Below are positions 8,674-16,393 of a stretch of 64,000 bases of DNA, one piece after another. A program made the position numbers and the translations under genes. Source of the DNA: Caldicellulosiruptor hydrothermalis 108 (lineage in GTDB: Bacteria; Bacillota; Thermoanaerobacteria; Caldicellulosiruptorales; Caldicellulosiruptoraceae); contig NC_014652.1 of the NCBI RefSeq assembly GCF_000166355.1, forward strand, positions 1,958,928-2,022,927, written 5' to 3'. How positions within the stretch are numbered: the first letter of the stretch is position 1; every line of letters starts with the position of its first letter. The notes beneath the pieces are model-generated. The model made no database searches and was not told the origin of the DNA. It saw nothing but the letters and a program-made list of their open reading frames with translations.

Positions 8674-9024
8674 AATAGAGATTGTGACCGTACATCAAAA
8701 GTAAGATTGCTCTAATCTTAGTATATTCCTCTGTCTTACATAGCAGTATTTTCCACTCATTATCCGTATACTTTTGCTAAATATAGCTTTTGTGTTTTTT
8801 TCTTGTTCTATTATGATTTTTGCTACAATTAATCTTTTAACCACTTATTCCCTGTAGTTTTCTGTTAAAATTTTATACAACTACTTGCAACTTTGTCAAT
8901 GATCAATTTTGCTTTTTTTCGTCAAAGTAATTTCATTTTTTGAGTTTAGATCTCGATTAAATTAAAAATTCCCACCTCAATATATTTTTCTGTAGAAGAG
9001 TAAATATTTTGACATATTTAGTCC
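8674..9024. other. Leader and intergenic region
   Basis: About 350 bp with a strong minus-strand promoter (8872-8899). A 49-codon basic open frame (GTG 8844 to TGA 8695) lies between the promoter and the peptide-like gene. It has only a weak ribosome site and is not called with confidence. Confidence 0.35.
8872..8899 (-). promoter_or_regulatory. Promoter of the peptide-like/small membrane unit
   Basis: Minus strand: perfect -35 TTGACA (8894-8899), 16-nt spacer, -10 TATAAA (8872-8877). The leader to the first ribosome site is about 230 nt, unusually long. Confidence 0.65.
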
Positions 9025-9053
9025 AAAAAATAAAGGACTGCAAAGCGCAGTCC
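9025..9053 (-). terminator. Terminator of the 9096-9422 gene
   Basis: Stem GGACTGC (9047-9053 on the minus strand) with GCAGTCC (9035-9041) and a 5-nt loop, followed by TTTATTTTTT. Confidence 0.85.
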
Positions 9054-9095
9054 CTCTCCTTACAAAACACCTTTCAAGCATATACTTACCTCACC

Positions 9096-9422
9096 TTAGC
9101 TTGCCATCCTCTTTGTCAAAACCTCGCAAACCCTTTCTTCAATCCCAAGTAAATAAATCTTGAAATTATTTGTTGCAATCACTGTTCTTCTGTCACCTGT
9201 CTTGCTGGGGTATGCATCTTTAAAATCTGTCCACTTAACAATTCCGAAATGTTTTTTAGATGGGTCAATCAGATAAAAACCATTCTGACACACATGCAGC
9301 TTCATCCTGCCTTGATACTTAATATCAGGATGACCTTCAATGTACTCAACATCAAGCGGCTCACAGATGTCGCGTCCCAGCTCTTTTATCTGTTTTGGAA
9401 CACCTAAACCAAAAAGACCCAT
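9096..9422 (-). CDS. Conserved hypothetical protein
   Basis: A 108-residue soluble protein without signal peptide or membrane segment. It has GLFGLGVPKQIKELG at the N-terminus and a mixed alpha/beta composition with MKLHVCQNGFYLIDP and NNFKIYLLG stretches, which might form a small beta-barrel, but I do not recognise a family. It is a single-gene unit with its own promoter (9454-9483), a GGGGGGAG ribosome site and a clear terminator. Confidence 0.75.
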   Translation of the reverse strand: MGLFGLGVPKQIKELGRDICEPLDVEYIEGHPDIKYQGRMKLHVCQNGFYLIDPSKKHFGIVKWTDFKDAYPSKTGDRRTVIATNNFKIYLLGIEERVCEVLTKRMAS

Positions 9423-9453
9423 CTGTGCTCCCCCCTATTCATTTCCTAATTTT

Positions 9454-9483
9454 ATTATACCATTTTTGAAAATTGTTTAACAA
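9454..9483 (-). promoter_or_regulatory. Promoter of the 9096-9422 gene
   Basis: Minus strand: -35 TTGTTA (9478-9483), 18-nt spacer, -10 TATAAT (9454-9459), about 30 bp before the start codon. Confidence 0.65.
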
Positions 9484-9537
9484 CTTTAATTTATTTTCTG
9501 TATAAGCAAACTCAAATTCAATCCTTAGCTTCAATTC

Positions 9538-9579
9538 TCAAAAACAAAGAAGGGAAGAAGGACTGTAGCTTCCCTTCTT
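9538..9579 (-). terminator. Terminator of hppA
   Basis: Stem AAGAAGGGAAG (arms 9569-9579 and 9547-9557) with an 11-nt loop, followed on the minus strand by a T-rich run. Confidence 0.75.
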
Positions 9580-9609
9580 CCCTTTTGCCTCTATTTTCTC
9601 AATAAACCC

Positions 9610-11745
9610 TTATCTAAAGAGCGATACAAACACAAGAGTAATTGTTGATATAAGCTTTACAAGAACATGCAAGGACGGACCTGCTGTGTCTTTGCATGGG
9701 TCACCTACAGTATCACCAACAACTGCTGCCTTGTGCGCATCAGACCTCTTACCACCGTAGTTACCAAGTTCTATGAACTTCTTTGCATTGTCCCAAGCAC
9801 CACCGCCATTGTTGAGGAAAAGTGCCAAGATAACACCTGCAATAGTACCTATCATTAAAAATCCTGCTGCTGCCTCTTTACCAAGAAGTATTCCAACAAG
9901 TATTGGCGCAATAACAACTATCATACCAGGAACAACCATCTCTTTCAAAGCACCTTTTGTAACAATGTCAACACATTTTGCATAATCTGGCTTTGCTCTT
10001 CCTTCCATGATACCTGGGATTTCTTTGAATTGACGTCTTACTTCTAAAATAACATATTGTGCTGCTCTTCCAACCGCCCTTATTGCTGTTGAGCTGAAAA
10101 GGTAAACAACCATCGCACCGATAAATGCACCGATGAATACTTCAGGTTTTCCAATATCAACAGAGAACCAAGACTCAAGTGGTCTTCCCAGTATCTTTTT
10201 GACCTCATCAAGGTAAGCAGAGAAAAGTAAGAAAGTTGCAAGTGCCGCAGAACCAATAGCATAACCTTTTGTCAAGGCTTTTGTAGTATTGCCGCAGGCA
10301 TCAAGCCTGTCTGTAACATTTCTTACCTCTTCAGGTGCACCTGACATCTCAGTGATACCACCTGCATTGTCTGTAATCGGTCCAAATGTGTCCATTGCTA
10401 AAATGTATGCACAGGTTGAAAGCATACCCATTGTCGCAATTGCTGTTCCGTAAAGTCCTCCGTTTGCAAACCCAGGAAGTGCGTGCTGACCAAGCTTGTA
10501 TGCAATATAAATTGCAATTGAGATAAATATAACTGGCAGTGCCGTTGATTCCATACCAACAGACATACCTGTTATGATATTTGTTGCAGGACCAGTTGTT
10601 GAAGCTTTGGCTATCTCCTGAACAGGTCTGTAGTGATATGAGGTATAAAAGTCTGTAAGCCATACGAAAATATAGCTCAGTATAATTCCTGTAACTGCAG
10701 AACCATATAAAAGCCACCAGTTAACTTTCTGACCATTTGGAAGCTCTCCACTTAACATTGCCTTTACTACAAATATCAAAACAAGCAAGTTCAAAATCGT
10801 GGTCACAAAATATCCTTTATTCAAAGCCTTCATTGGGTCCTTACTCTCGTCTTTCGTGTTTACAAAGAAAAGTCCAATGACAGACGAAACAATACCTATC
10901 GCACGTGCAACAAGCGGGAACAAAATTCCCTTCCATCCGAACACCGGATACAGTGCAACACCCAATATCATAGCACCTATATTCTCAGCTGCTGTTGACT
11001 CAAAAAGGTCTGCACCACGACCTGCACAGTCTCCAACATTGTCACCAACAAGGTCAGCAACAACAGCTGGGTTTCTTGGGTCATCTTCAGGAATTCCTGC
11101 TTCTACCTTACCAACAAGGTCAGCGCCAACGTCAGCAGCCTTTGTATAAATTCCACCGCCCAGCTGAGCAAAGAGAGCCACAAACGATGCACCAAATCCA
11201 AAACCAACAATCAGCGAAGGTGCCTCTTTTATAAGATTTTCTTTTCCAGAAGCTCCTCCGTACAGTAAAAACAGTGTCGCAACACCCAAAAGCGACAGCG
11301 CGGTCACAGCCAACCCTGTCACTGCACCGCCACGAAGAGCTATCTGCAAGGCTCTGTTCAGGCCTTTTCTTGCACCTGCTGCAGCTCTGACATTAGAATT
11401 CACTGCAATATACATTCCCAAATACCCAGATATTGCTGAGCATAGTGCACCTGTTATAAAAGCAAAACCTATATGAAAAGCAATCGAAGCAGCCTGTGAC
11501 GAACCTTTTGAAAGGTTACCAAAATAGTTTGCAATGATGATTATAACAGCTACAATCAACGCAAGAATACCAATAGTTTTGTACTGCCTGTTTAAAAATG
11601 CCATGGCACCTTCTCTGATTGCACCTGCAATCTCCTGCATCTTTTCATTGCCTTTTTCTTGAGAAAAGATAAACCTGACAAGACCAATGATTACAAGAAT
11701 TGCAAATACAATAACTCCATAGATTAAAGCTATGTAGGCTCCCAC
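9610..11745 (-). CDS. hppA: Membrane-bound pyrophosphatase, predicted K+-independent H+ pump
   Basis: A 711-residue, about 16-helix membrane pyrophosphatase that couples PPi hydrolysis to ion pumping. Substrate-site motifs are intact: DVGADLVGKVE, EDDPRNPAVVAD, GDNVGD and, near the C-terminus, GDTVGDPCKDTAGP. The determinant motif reads GNTTKALTKG with Lys489. A Lys here marks K+-independent enzymes, where the K+-dependent ones have Ala, so it is predicted to pump H+ rather than Na+. The start is a GTG at 11745 with AAGGAGGG nine bases upstream. It is a single-gene unit with promoter, Rex-like operator and terminator. Confidence 0.96.
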   Translation of the reverse strand: MGAYIALIYGVIVFAILVIIGLVRFIFSQEKGNEKMQEIAGAIREGAMAFLNRQYKTIGILALIVAVIIIIANYFGNLSKGSSQAASIAFHIGFAFITGALCSAISGYLGMYIAVNSNVRAAAGARKGLNRALQIALRGGAVTGLAVTALSLLGVATLFLLYGGASGKENLIKEAPSLIVGFGFGASFVALFAQLGGGIYTKAADVGADLVGKVEAGIPEDDPRNPAVVADLVGDNVGDCAGRGADLFESTAAENIGAMILGVALYPVFGWKGILFPLVARAIGIVSSVIGLFFVNTKDESKDPMKALNKGYFVTTILNLLVLIFVVKAMLSGELPNGQKVNWWLLYGSAVTGIILSYIFVWLTDFYTSYHYRPVQEIAKASTTGPATNIITGMSVGMESTALPVIFISIAIYIAYKLGQHALPGFANGGLYGTAIATMGMLSTCAYILAMDTFGPITDNAGGITEMSGAPEEVRNVTDRLDACGNTTKALTKGYAIGSAALATFLLFSAYLDEVKKILGRPLESWFSVDIGKPEVFIGAFIGAMVVYLFSSTAIRAVGRAAQYVILEVRRQFKEIPGIMEGRAKPDYAKCVDIVTKGALKEMVVPGMIVVIAPILVGILLGKEAAAGFLMIGTIAGVILALFLNNGGGAWDNAKKFIELGNYGGKRSDAHKAAVVGDTVGDPCKDTAGPSLHVLVKLISTITLVFVSLFR

Positions 11746-11771
11746 TGCAATCCCTCCTTAAGTAAAATTTC

Positions 11772-11789
11772 TTGTCAATAATTTGACAA
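11772..11789. promoter_or_regulatory. Rex-like operator upstream of hppA
   Basis: A perfect 18-bp palindrome TTGTCAA-TAAT-TTGACAA, matching the layout of Rex sites (TTGTxAA, 4-nt spacer, TTxACAA). It lies between the predicted promoter (11807-11835) and the ribosome site, where a bound repressor would block transcription. Confidence 0.55.
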
Positions 11790-11806
11790 CCTTTAAAAAA
11801 GCGTAC

Positions 11807-11835
11807 AATATATTTTTATTCGACACAAAGCTCAA
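11807..11835 (-). promoter_or_regulatory. Promoter of hppA
   Basis: Minus strand: -35 TTGAGC (11830-11835), 17-nt spacer, -10 TATATT (11807-11812). It starts within 20 bp of the terminator of the tRNA operon. Confidence 0.55.
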
Positions 11836-11847
11836 AAAATCCTTCTT

Positions 11848-11886
11848 TAGAAAAACAAAAACCTGCTCACTTCTTTTGAGCAGGTT
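11848..11886 (-). terminator. Terminator of the tRNA operon
   Basis: Perfect 10-bp stem AACCTGCTCA (11860-11869) / TGAGCAGGTT (11877-11886), 7-nt loop, then TTTTGTTTTTCT on the minus strand. Confidence 0.9.
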
Positions 11887-11903
11887 TGATAATTTTCACA
11901 TAC

Positions 11904-11978
11904 TGGAGGCGCCACCCGGATTTGAACCGGGGAATCAGGATTTTGCAGACCCTTGCCTTACCGCTTGGCTATGGCGCC
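11904..11978 (-). tRNA. tRNA-Cys (anticodon GCA)
   Basis: 75 nt with encoded CCA. The acceptor GGCGCCA pairs with the 3' TGGCGCC. The anticodon loop reads CTGCAAA. Last tRNA of a five-gene operon transcribed Val-Asp-Phe-Gly-Cys. Confidence 0.95.
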
Positions 11979-12002
11979 ATATTTTTTTCTTATATAAAAT
12001 TT

Positions 12003-12078
12003 TGGAGCGGGAAACGGGACTCGAACCCGCGACATCTACCTTGGCAAGGTAGCGCTCTACCACCTGAGCTATTCCCGC
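12003..12078 (-). tRNA. tRNA-Gly (anticodon GCC)
   Basis: 76 nt with encoded CCA. Anticodon stem CTACC/GGTAG closes the loop TTGCCAA. Confidence 0.95.
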
Positions 12079-12091
12079 TCATCTTGAAAGA

Positions 12092-12167
<76 letters not shown>

Positions 12168-12182
12168 ACATTTATTTTTAGC

Positions 12183-12259
12183 TGGCGACCCAGAAGGGAC
12201 TCGAACCCTCGACCTCCAGCGTGACAGGCTGGCGCTCTAACCGACTGAGCTACTGGGCC
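12183..12259 (-). tRNA. tRNA-Asp (anticodon GTC)
   Basis: 77 nt with encoded CCA. The anticodon loop is CTGTCAC; acceptor GGCCCAG has one G-U pair. Confidence 0.95.
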
Positions 12260-12267
12260 ATTTTAGA

Positions 12268-12343
12268 TGGTGGGCAGTGCAGGGCTCGAACCTGCGACCC
12301 CCTGCTTGTAAGGCAGGTGCTCTCCCAGCTGAGCTAACCGCCC
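12268..12343 (-). tRNA. tRNA-Val (anticodon TAC)
   Basis: 76 nt with encoded CCA. The anticodon stem CCTGC/GCAGG closes loop CTTACAA. First gene of the tRNA operon. Confidence 0.95.
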
Positions 12344-12354
12344 GTTTTTTCAAC

Positions 12355-12374
12355 CGCCGCTTCAATCAGCGGCG
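12355..12374 (-). promoter_or_regulatory. GC-rich leader hairpin of the tRNA operon
   Basis: Arms CGCCGCT (12355-12361) and AGCGGCG (12368-12374) with a 6-nt loop, between the -10 and the first tRNA. No T-run follows, so it is not an ordinary terminator; a processing signal is possible. Confidence 0.5.
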
Positions 12375-12383
12375 ACATGTTTT

Positions 12384-12412
12384 ATTATACTTAAGATGCG
12401 TGGTTTTTTCAA
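12384..12412 (-). promoter_or_regulatory. Promoter of the tRNA operon
   Basis: Minus strand: -35 TTGAAA (12407-12412), 17-nt spacer, consensus -10 TATAAT (12384-12389), about 40 bp before tRNA-Val. Confidence 0.85.
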
Positions 12413-12510
12413 TAGTATTTTTTGGGCAAATTTTTATTAAATTCAGCCGTTTTAGCTCAAAATTTAGCTTCTTCTTACTATTGCTAAATAAATCTCGATT
12501 TTTCTCTTTA

Positions 12511-13365
12511 TTATTCACCATATTTAATTTTAAAAGCTTCTTCCTTGGAAAAATAGTATTTTTTCTCGCAAAAACTGCATACAATTTCGATGGTCTCATC
12601 TGAAATTTCTTCATCTTTTAAAAGCGGAATTATAGATTCCACCTTTTCTTTAGAACAGTCACACTTGTACACTGGCTGATGCTTAGCTAACACTTCATAT
12701 TCTATTTTGCCAAAAAGTTCTTTTACAATCTCTTCAATGCTTTTATTTTCAAGTACTGATGAGATGTTCGTAAAATTTTTCAATTTCTGCTCCAGGTCCA
12801 AAATAACTTTCTCATCTGTCTCAGGTAAAACCTGAATAATAAAGCCTCCTGCTGACTTTATACTTTCATCTCTGTCAATTAGAACACCAAGCGCAACAGC
12901 TGAGGGAATTTGTTCTGACAGAGCAAAATAGTGTGTTATATCCTCTGCTATTTCGCCAGATACAAGTTCAATTTGACCTATATAGGGTTCTTTCAATCCC
13001 AAATCCTTTATAACCGTGAGCGTGCCTTCTCCAATTGCTCCTTTTACATTTAACTTCCCTCTCTCATCAATCTCTGTGAGCACCTCTTTGTTTTTTACAT
13101 ATCCCTTTACATTCCCTTTTGAGTCAGAAACAGCAACCAAGCCTTTGAGTACACCTGAACATGATATTTGAACTGACACAGAATGATTTTCACCTTTTAA
13201 CATAACACCCATCATAGATGTTGCTGTCAATAACCTTCCTAAAGCTGCTGCAGGGATGGGTGGAAGGTTATGTATTTTGCGCGCATATTCTACTATATCT
13301 GTTGAGTCCATGATAAAGATTGCTATGTTTTTGTCTTTTGACAGAGCTCTCAAGATCTGTGCCAT
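12511..13365 (-). CDS. hslO: Redox-regulated chaperone Hsp33
   Basis: Hsp33, a cytoplasmic holdase activated by oxidation of a zinc-bound cysteine cluster. All four cysteines are present near the C-terminus: CDC (CxC) then, about 27 residues on, CSFC (CxxC). The N-terminal domain shows HNLPPIPAAALGRLLTA and a conserved SVQISCSG strand. The start is the ATG at 13365 (MAQILRAL) with GGAGGG nine bases upstream; a longer frame to 13389 is unlikely. About 284 residues, the usual length. It is the last gene before the tRNA operon on the same strand. Confidence 0.95.
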   Translation of the reverse strand: MAQILRALSKDKNIAIFIMDSTDIVEYARKIHNLPPIPAAALGRLLTATSMMGVMLKGENHSVSVQISCSGVLKGLVAVSDSKGNVKGYVKNKEVLTEIDERGKLNVKGAIGEGTLTVIKDLGLKEPYIGQIELVSGEIAEDITHYFALSEQIPSAVALGVLIDRDESIKSAGGFIIQVLPETDEKVILDLEQKLKNFTNISSVLENKSIEEIVKELFGKIEYEVLAKHQPVYKCDCSKEKVESIIPLLKDEEISDETIEIVCSFCEKKYYFSKEEAFKIKYGE

Positions 13366-13424
13366 ATAAATTCTCCCTCCGAAATTCAATTTATTGAGAG
13401 TTATATAAGTCTATTTTAATCCAA

Positions 13425-13459
13425 AAACAAAAAAGCTTCCAGCAAAACTGCCAGAAGCT
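13425..13459 (-). terminator. Terminator of the cold-shock gene
   Basis: Stem AGCTTC (13434-13439) / GAAGCT (13454-13459) extended by a short inner CAG/CTG helix, followed by TTTTTTGTTTTTGG on the minus strand. It begins at the csp stop codon. Confidence 0.75.
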
Positions 13460-13659
13460 CATTTTACTTTCCTTACATTCATAGCCTGATTGCCTCTTTC
13501 TGTCTTCACAATGTCAAACTCAACCGTCTGCCCTTCTGCAAGTGTCTTGTACCCCTCCATATTGATAGCAGAGAAGTGCACAAACACATCTTCGCCATTG
13601 TCAGCACTTATAAACCCATAACCTTTTTCGGGATTAAACCATTTAACTCTTCCTCGCAT
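13459..13659 (-). CDS. Cold-shock domain protein (Csp family)
   Basis: A 66-residue single cold-shock domain, an RNA chaperone. Both RNA-binding motifs are visible: RNP1 KGYGFI at residues 12-17 and RNP2 VFVHF at 25-29. [10 protein letters not shown] matches the family N-terminus. It has its own terminator and lies between a methyltransferase gene and hslO. Confidence 0.95.
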   Translation of the reverse strand: MRGRVKWFNPEKGYGFISADNGEDVFVHFSAINMEGYKTLAEGQTVEFDIVKTERGNQAMNVRKVK

Positions 13660-13728
13660 CTTTAAAAATCCACCTTCTTCAAAAATGATTTACACAGAAT
13701 ATTATTCTCTCTTTTGAGATATTATTAT

Positions 13729-14460
13729 TCACCAAATCTTCTTACACACATAGCACACTTTTGATGAAAATTTGGTTTTAAAAGGCAGCCTATAATCATA
13801 CACTTTCTTCAAGACCTCAAAACCGCAGTCTTTTAAGGTATTCTCAATAAATTCCTCGTCATATATAAACTGGTATACATCTTCCGAAACATTCTCACCA
13901 TTTTTTTCTCTTACTGAGAAATTTATTTTGAGATACCTTGAGCTCAAGCTAAACTTCCATCTCAAAAGTGTTCCTCCAATTTTTTTGACAATAAATCTTC
14001 TCTTGCCAAGCTTTTGTAGGTATTCTTTGGTATTTATATCAAAAATAAATATTCCATTTTTCTTCAAAATGGTATTGGCATTTTTAAAAAAGCCAAATAT
14101 CTCTTTCTTAGGAATGTGATTTACAACATCCACTGTGCACAGAGCAGCATCAAACTTCTTTCTGGACGTAAAATTCAAAAAATTCAGATTGTAAAGCTTT
14201 ATCCCTTTTAAAACGGCTCTTTTGAAAGCAAGCTCTATCATCTTTGAAGAAATATCAATTCCATAAAGTTTTTTAAAACTTCTCCTTTTTAAAAGAAATA
14301 GCAGTTTGGCATCTGCACACCCTATGTCCAATATCTTACAATCTTTTTTAACTCCAAAATTCAAAAAACTTTTTTCAATAAATCTGAGAATGTCTTTCCT
14401 ACTAAAAAACAATGACGAAAATTTTGAATAGTAAGCAGCTATTTTACTATACGAATTCAT
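13729..14460 (-). CDS. Class I SAM-dependent methyltransferase
   Basis: A 243-residue methyltransferase of unknown substrate. SAM-binding motif I is ILDIGCADAKLL at about residue 42, with the acidic end of strand 2 in LYGIDISSKMIE and motif II/III in FDAALCTVDVVNHI. Strongly lysine-rich and AT-rich codons. It starts 5 bp after plsY and is probably the last gene of the der-plsY unit. The substrate cannot be told from sequence alone. Confidence 0.85.
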   Translation of the reverse strand: MNSYSKIAAYYSKFSSLFFSRKDILRFIEKSFLNFGVKKDCKILDIGCADAKLLFLLKRRSFKKLYGIDISSKMIELAFKRAVLKGIKLYNLNFLNFTSRKKFDAALCTVDVVNHIPKKEIFGFFKNANTILKKNGIFIFDINTKEYLQKLGKRRFIVKKIGGTLLRWKFSLSSRYLKINFSVREKNGENVSEDVYQFIYDEEFIENTLKDCGFEVLKKVYDYRLPFKTKFSSKVCYVCKKIW

Positions 14461-14465
14461 TTTGT

Positions 14466-15074
14466 TTATTGAAGCTTAACCCTTTCCCCTACCTTTCTTT
14501 CTGTGCCATTTAAAAGCCTTTTAATATTTTCTCTGTGTCTTACGATTATAACCACTAAAATAATTAAAGCTAAAAACCAATACTCTCTTTCAAATATCAG
14601 AACTGCAAAGAAATACAAAATTGCTCCAACAATCACTGTCAAAGACATGTACCTTTTCAGTAGAAGAACAATAAGCGCTAAAGCAATCACAACAATGGTT
14701 ATGGTAGGTGTTGCAACAAGCGCAACACCAATTGAAGTTGCCGCTGCCTTTCCTCCCCTGAACCCGAAATAAAGTGGGAAAGTATGCCCCCAAATAACCG
14801 CAAATCCAGCTAAAGTAATACCAAGTACAACGTCATCTGGCATTACTATCTTTGCAAACAGGGTTGCAACAACACCTTTTAAAACGTCAATTGCAAAAAC
14901 CAAAATTGCAGGACCAATTCCAAGAGTCCTCAAAACATTTGTTGTTCCAGGATTTCCACTCCCATACTTTCTAATATCAATACCATTTACCATCTTGCCG
15001 ATTATGAGGGCTGGAAGAACGCTTCCCAGTAAATAACCCACCGCAAGGACAATCAAAATCTGAAGTGCTTTCAT
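14466..15074 (-). CDS. plsY: Acyl-phosphate:glycerol-3-phosphate acyltransferase
   Basis: PlsY, the membrane enzyme that transfers the acyl group of acyl-phosphate to glycerol-3-phosphate, the first step of phospholipid synthesis. Three conserved loops are present: GSVLPALIIGK, YGSGNPGTTNVLRTLG and FGFRGGKAAATSIG. Length 202 with about five membrane helices. Its start overlaps the end of der by 4 bp, showing coupling. Confidence 0.97.
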   Translation of the reverse strand: MKALQILIVLAVGYLLGSVLPALIIGKMVNGIDIRKYGSGNPGTTNVLRTLGIGPAILVFAIDVLKGVVATLFAKIVMPDDVVLGITLAGFAVIWGHTFPLYFGFRGGKAAATSIGVALVATPTITIVVIALALIVLLLKRYMSLTVIVGAILYFFAVLIFEREYWFLALIILVVIIVRHRENIKRLLNGTERKVGERVKLQ

Positions 15075-16393
15075 TTGTCCTGTTCCCCTTTCTCTCTAAT
15101 AAGAAATATTATCGGAACTCCAGTAAAGTCGAAGGTTTTTCTCAAATAATTCTCAATATACCGTTGATATGAAAAATGAAACAGGTCCTTGCTGTTCACA
15201 AAAATAGCTATTTTGGGCGGTTTTTCACCCACCTGAGTCATGTAATAGATTTTGAGTTGCTTTCCTTTGTCGCTTGGTGGCTGATAGATTGTGGTTGCTT
15301 CTGCTAAAACATCATTTAACTGACCGGTGGTTATTCTTCGTGTATAATTGCCATATACATATAATACTGTCTCAAGCAGCTTCTTGACTCTGAACCCTGT
15401 TTTTGCCGAAATAAAAAGTACCGGTGCAAATTTTAGAAAACTGAGCTTTTCTTCTATCTGTTTTTTGTACTCATCTGCAGTTTTTTCATCCTTCTCAACA
15501 GCATCCCATTTGTTGACTGCCACAATACAACCTTTCCCAGCCTCATAAGCATATCCTGCAACCTTTGCATCTTGTTCAGAAACATTTTCTGTTCCATCCA
15601 GTAAAATTATACAGATATCACTTCTTTCTATTGCCTGAAGAGTTCTCAGCATACTATACCTTTCCACGTTGTCATATATCTTGCTTTTTCGTCTAAGTCC
15701 TGCCGTGTCAATCAAAGTTATAGGAATGCCTTCAAATTCGAATGTAGAATCTATCGCATCGCGCGTTGTTCCAGGAATATCGCTCACAATAACCCTTTCC
15801 TCACCAAGAATATAATTTACAAGAGAGGACTTTCCTGTGTTTGGCTTCCCTATTATCGCCACCTTTATTGTACCTTCCTCTATTTCATTTATTCCCTCTT
15901 TATTTAAATAATTAACAACTGCATCTAAAACATCTCCAACTCCTGTTCCGTGCTCAGCAGACATAGCTATCGGGTCAGAAAGCCCAAGCTCATAAAACTC
16001 ATATATCATAGCCTGCTGCGAAATATTATCAATCTTATTTACAGCAAGAACAATTGGTTTTTTTGAGGTTCTGAGCATGTTGGCAACTTCTCTGTCTGCA
16101 TCAGTAAGACCAGTCTTGCCATCAACCATGAAAATAATAACGTCAGACATATCAATTGCAAACTGGGCTTGTCTTCTCATTTGTTTTAATATTATGTCTT
16201 CAGAATAGGGTTCAATTCCGCCAGTGTCAATCACATTAAAAGTGATTCCTCTCCATTCTGTCTCACCAATTATCCTGTCACGGGTAATACCCGGTGTGTC
16301 ATCCACAATTGCCCGTCTTTCGCCAATGAGTCTGTTAAAAAGTGTTGACTTACCCACATTTGGTCTTCCAACTATTGCAACTGTTGGCTTCAA
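15071..16393 (-). CDS. der: Ribosome-assembly GTPase Der (EngA)
   Basis: A tandem-GTPase protein that acts in 50S subunit assembly. G-domain 1 has GRPNVGKSTLF (residue 8 on), DTGGI and NKID; G-domain 2 has GKPNTGKSSLV, DTAGLRRKSKI and NKWD. A KH-like domain forms the C-terminal 100 residues. 440 residues, as usual. It overlaps the upstream DUF512 gene and downstream plsY by 4 bp each, so the genes form a tight operon. Confidence 0.98.
   Translation of the reverse strand: MKPTVAIVGRPNVGKSTLFNRLIGERRAIVDDTPGITRDRIIGETEWRGITFNVIDTGGIEPYSEDIILKQMRRQAQFAIDMSDVIIFMVDGKTGLTDADREVANMLRTSKKPIVLAVNKIDNISQQAMIYEFYELGLSDPIAMSAEHGTGVGDVLDAVVNYLNKEGINEIEEGTIKVAIIGKPNTGKSSLVNYILGEERVIVSDIPGTTRDAIDSTFEFEGIPITLIDTAGLRRKSKIYDNVERYSMLRTLQAIERSDICIILLDGTENVSEQDAKVAGYAYEAGKGCIVAVNKWDAVEKDEKTADEYKKQIEEKLSFLKFAPVLFISAKTGFRVKKLLETVLYVYGNYTRRITTGQLNDVLAEATTIYQPPSDKGKQLKIYYMTQVGEKPPKIAIFVNSKDLFHFSYQRYIENYLRKTFDFTGVPIIFLIREKGEQDK

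Noticed and set aside
8695-8844. 49-codon basic frame in the long leader
   Set aside because: Weak ribosome site, no recognisable features, AT-rich stretch; kept only as a note.
10349-11234. Several long open frames opposite or overlapping hppA
   Set aside because: They are shadow frames of a highly conserved coding region.
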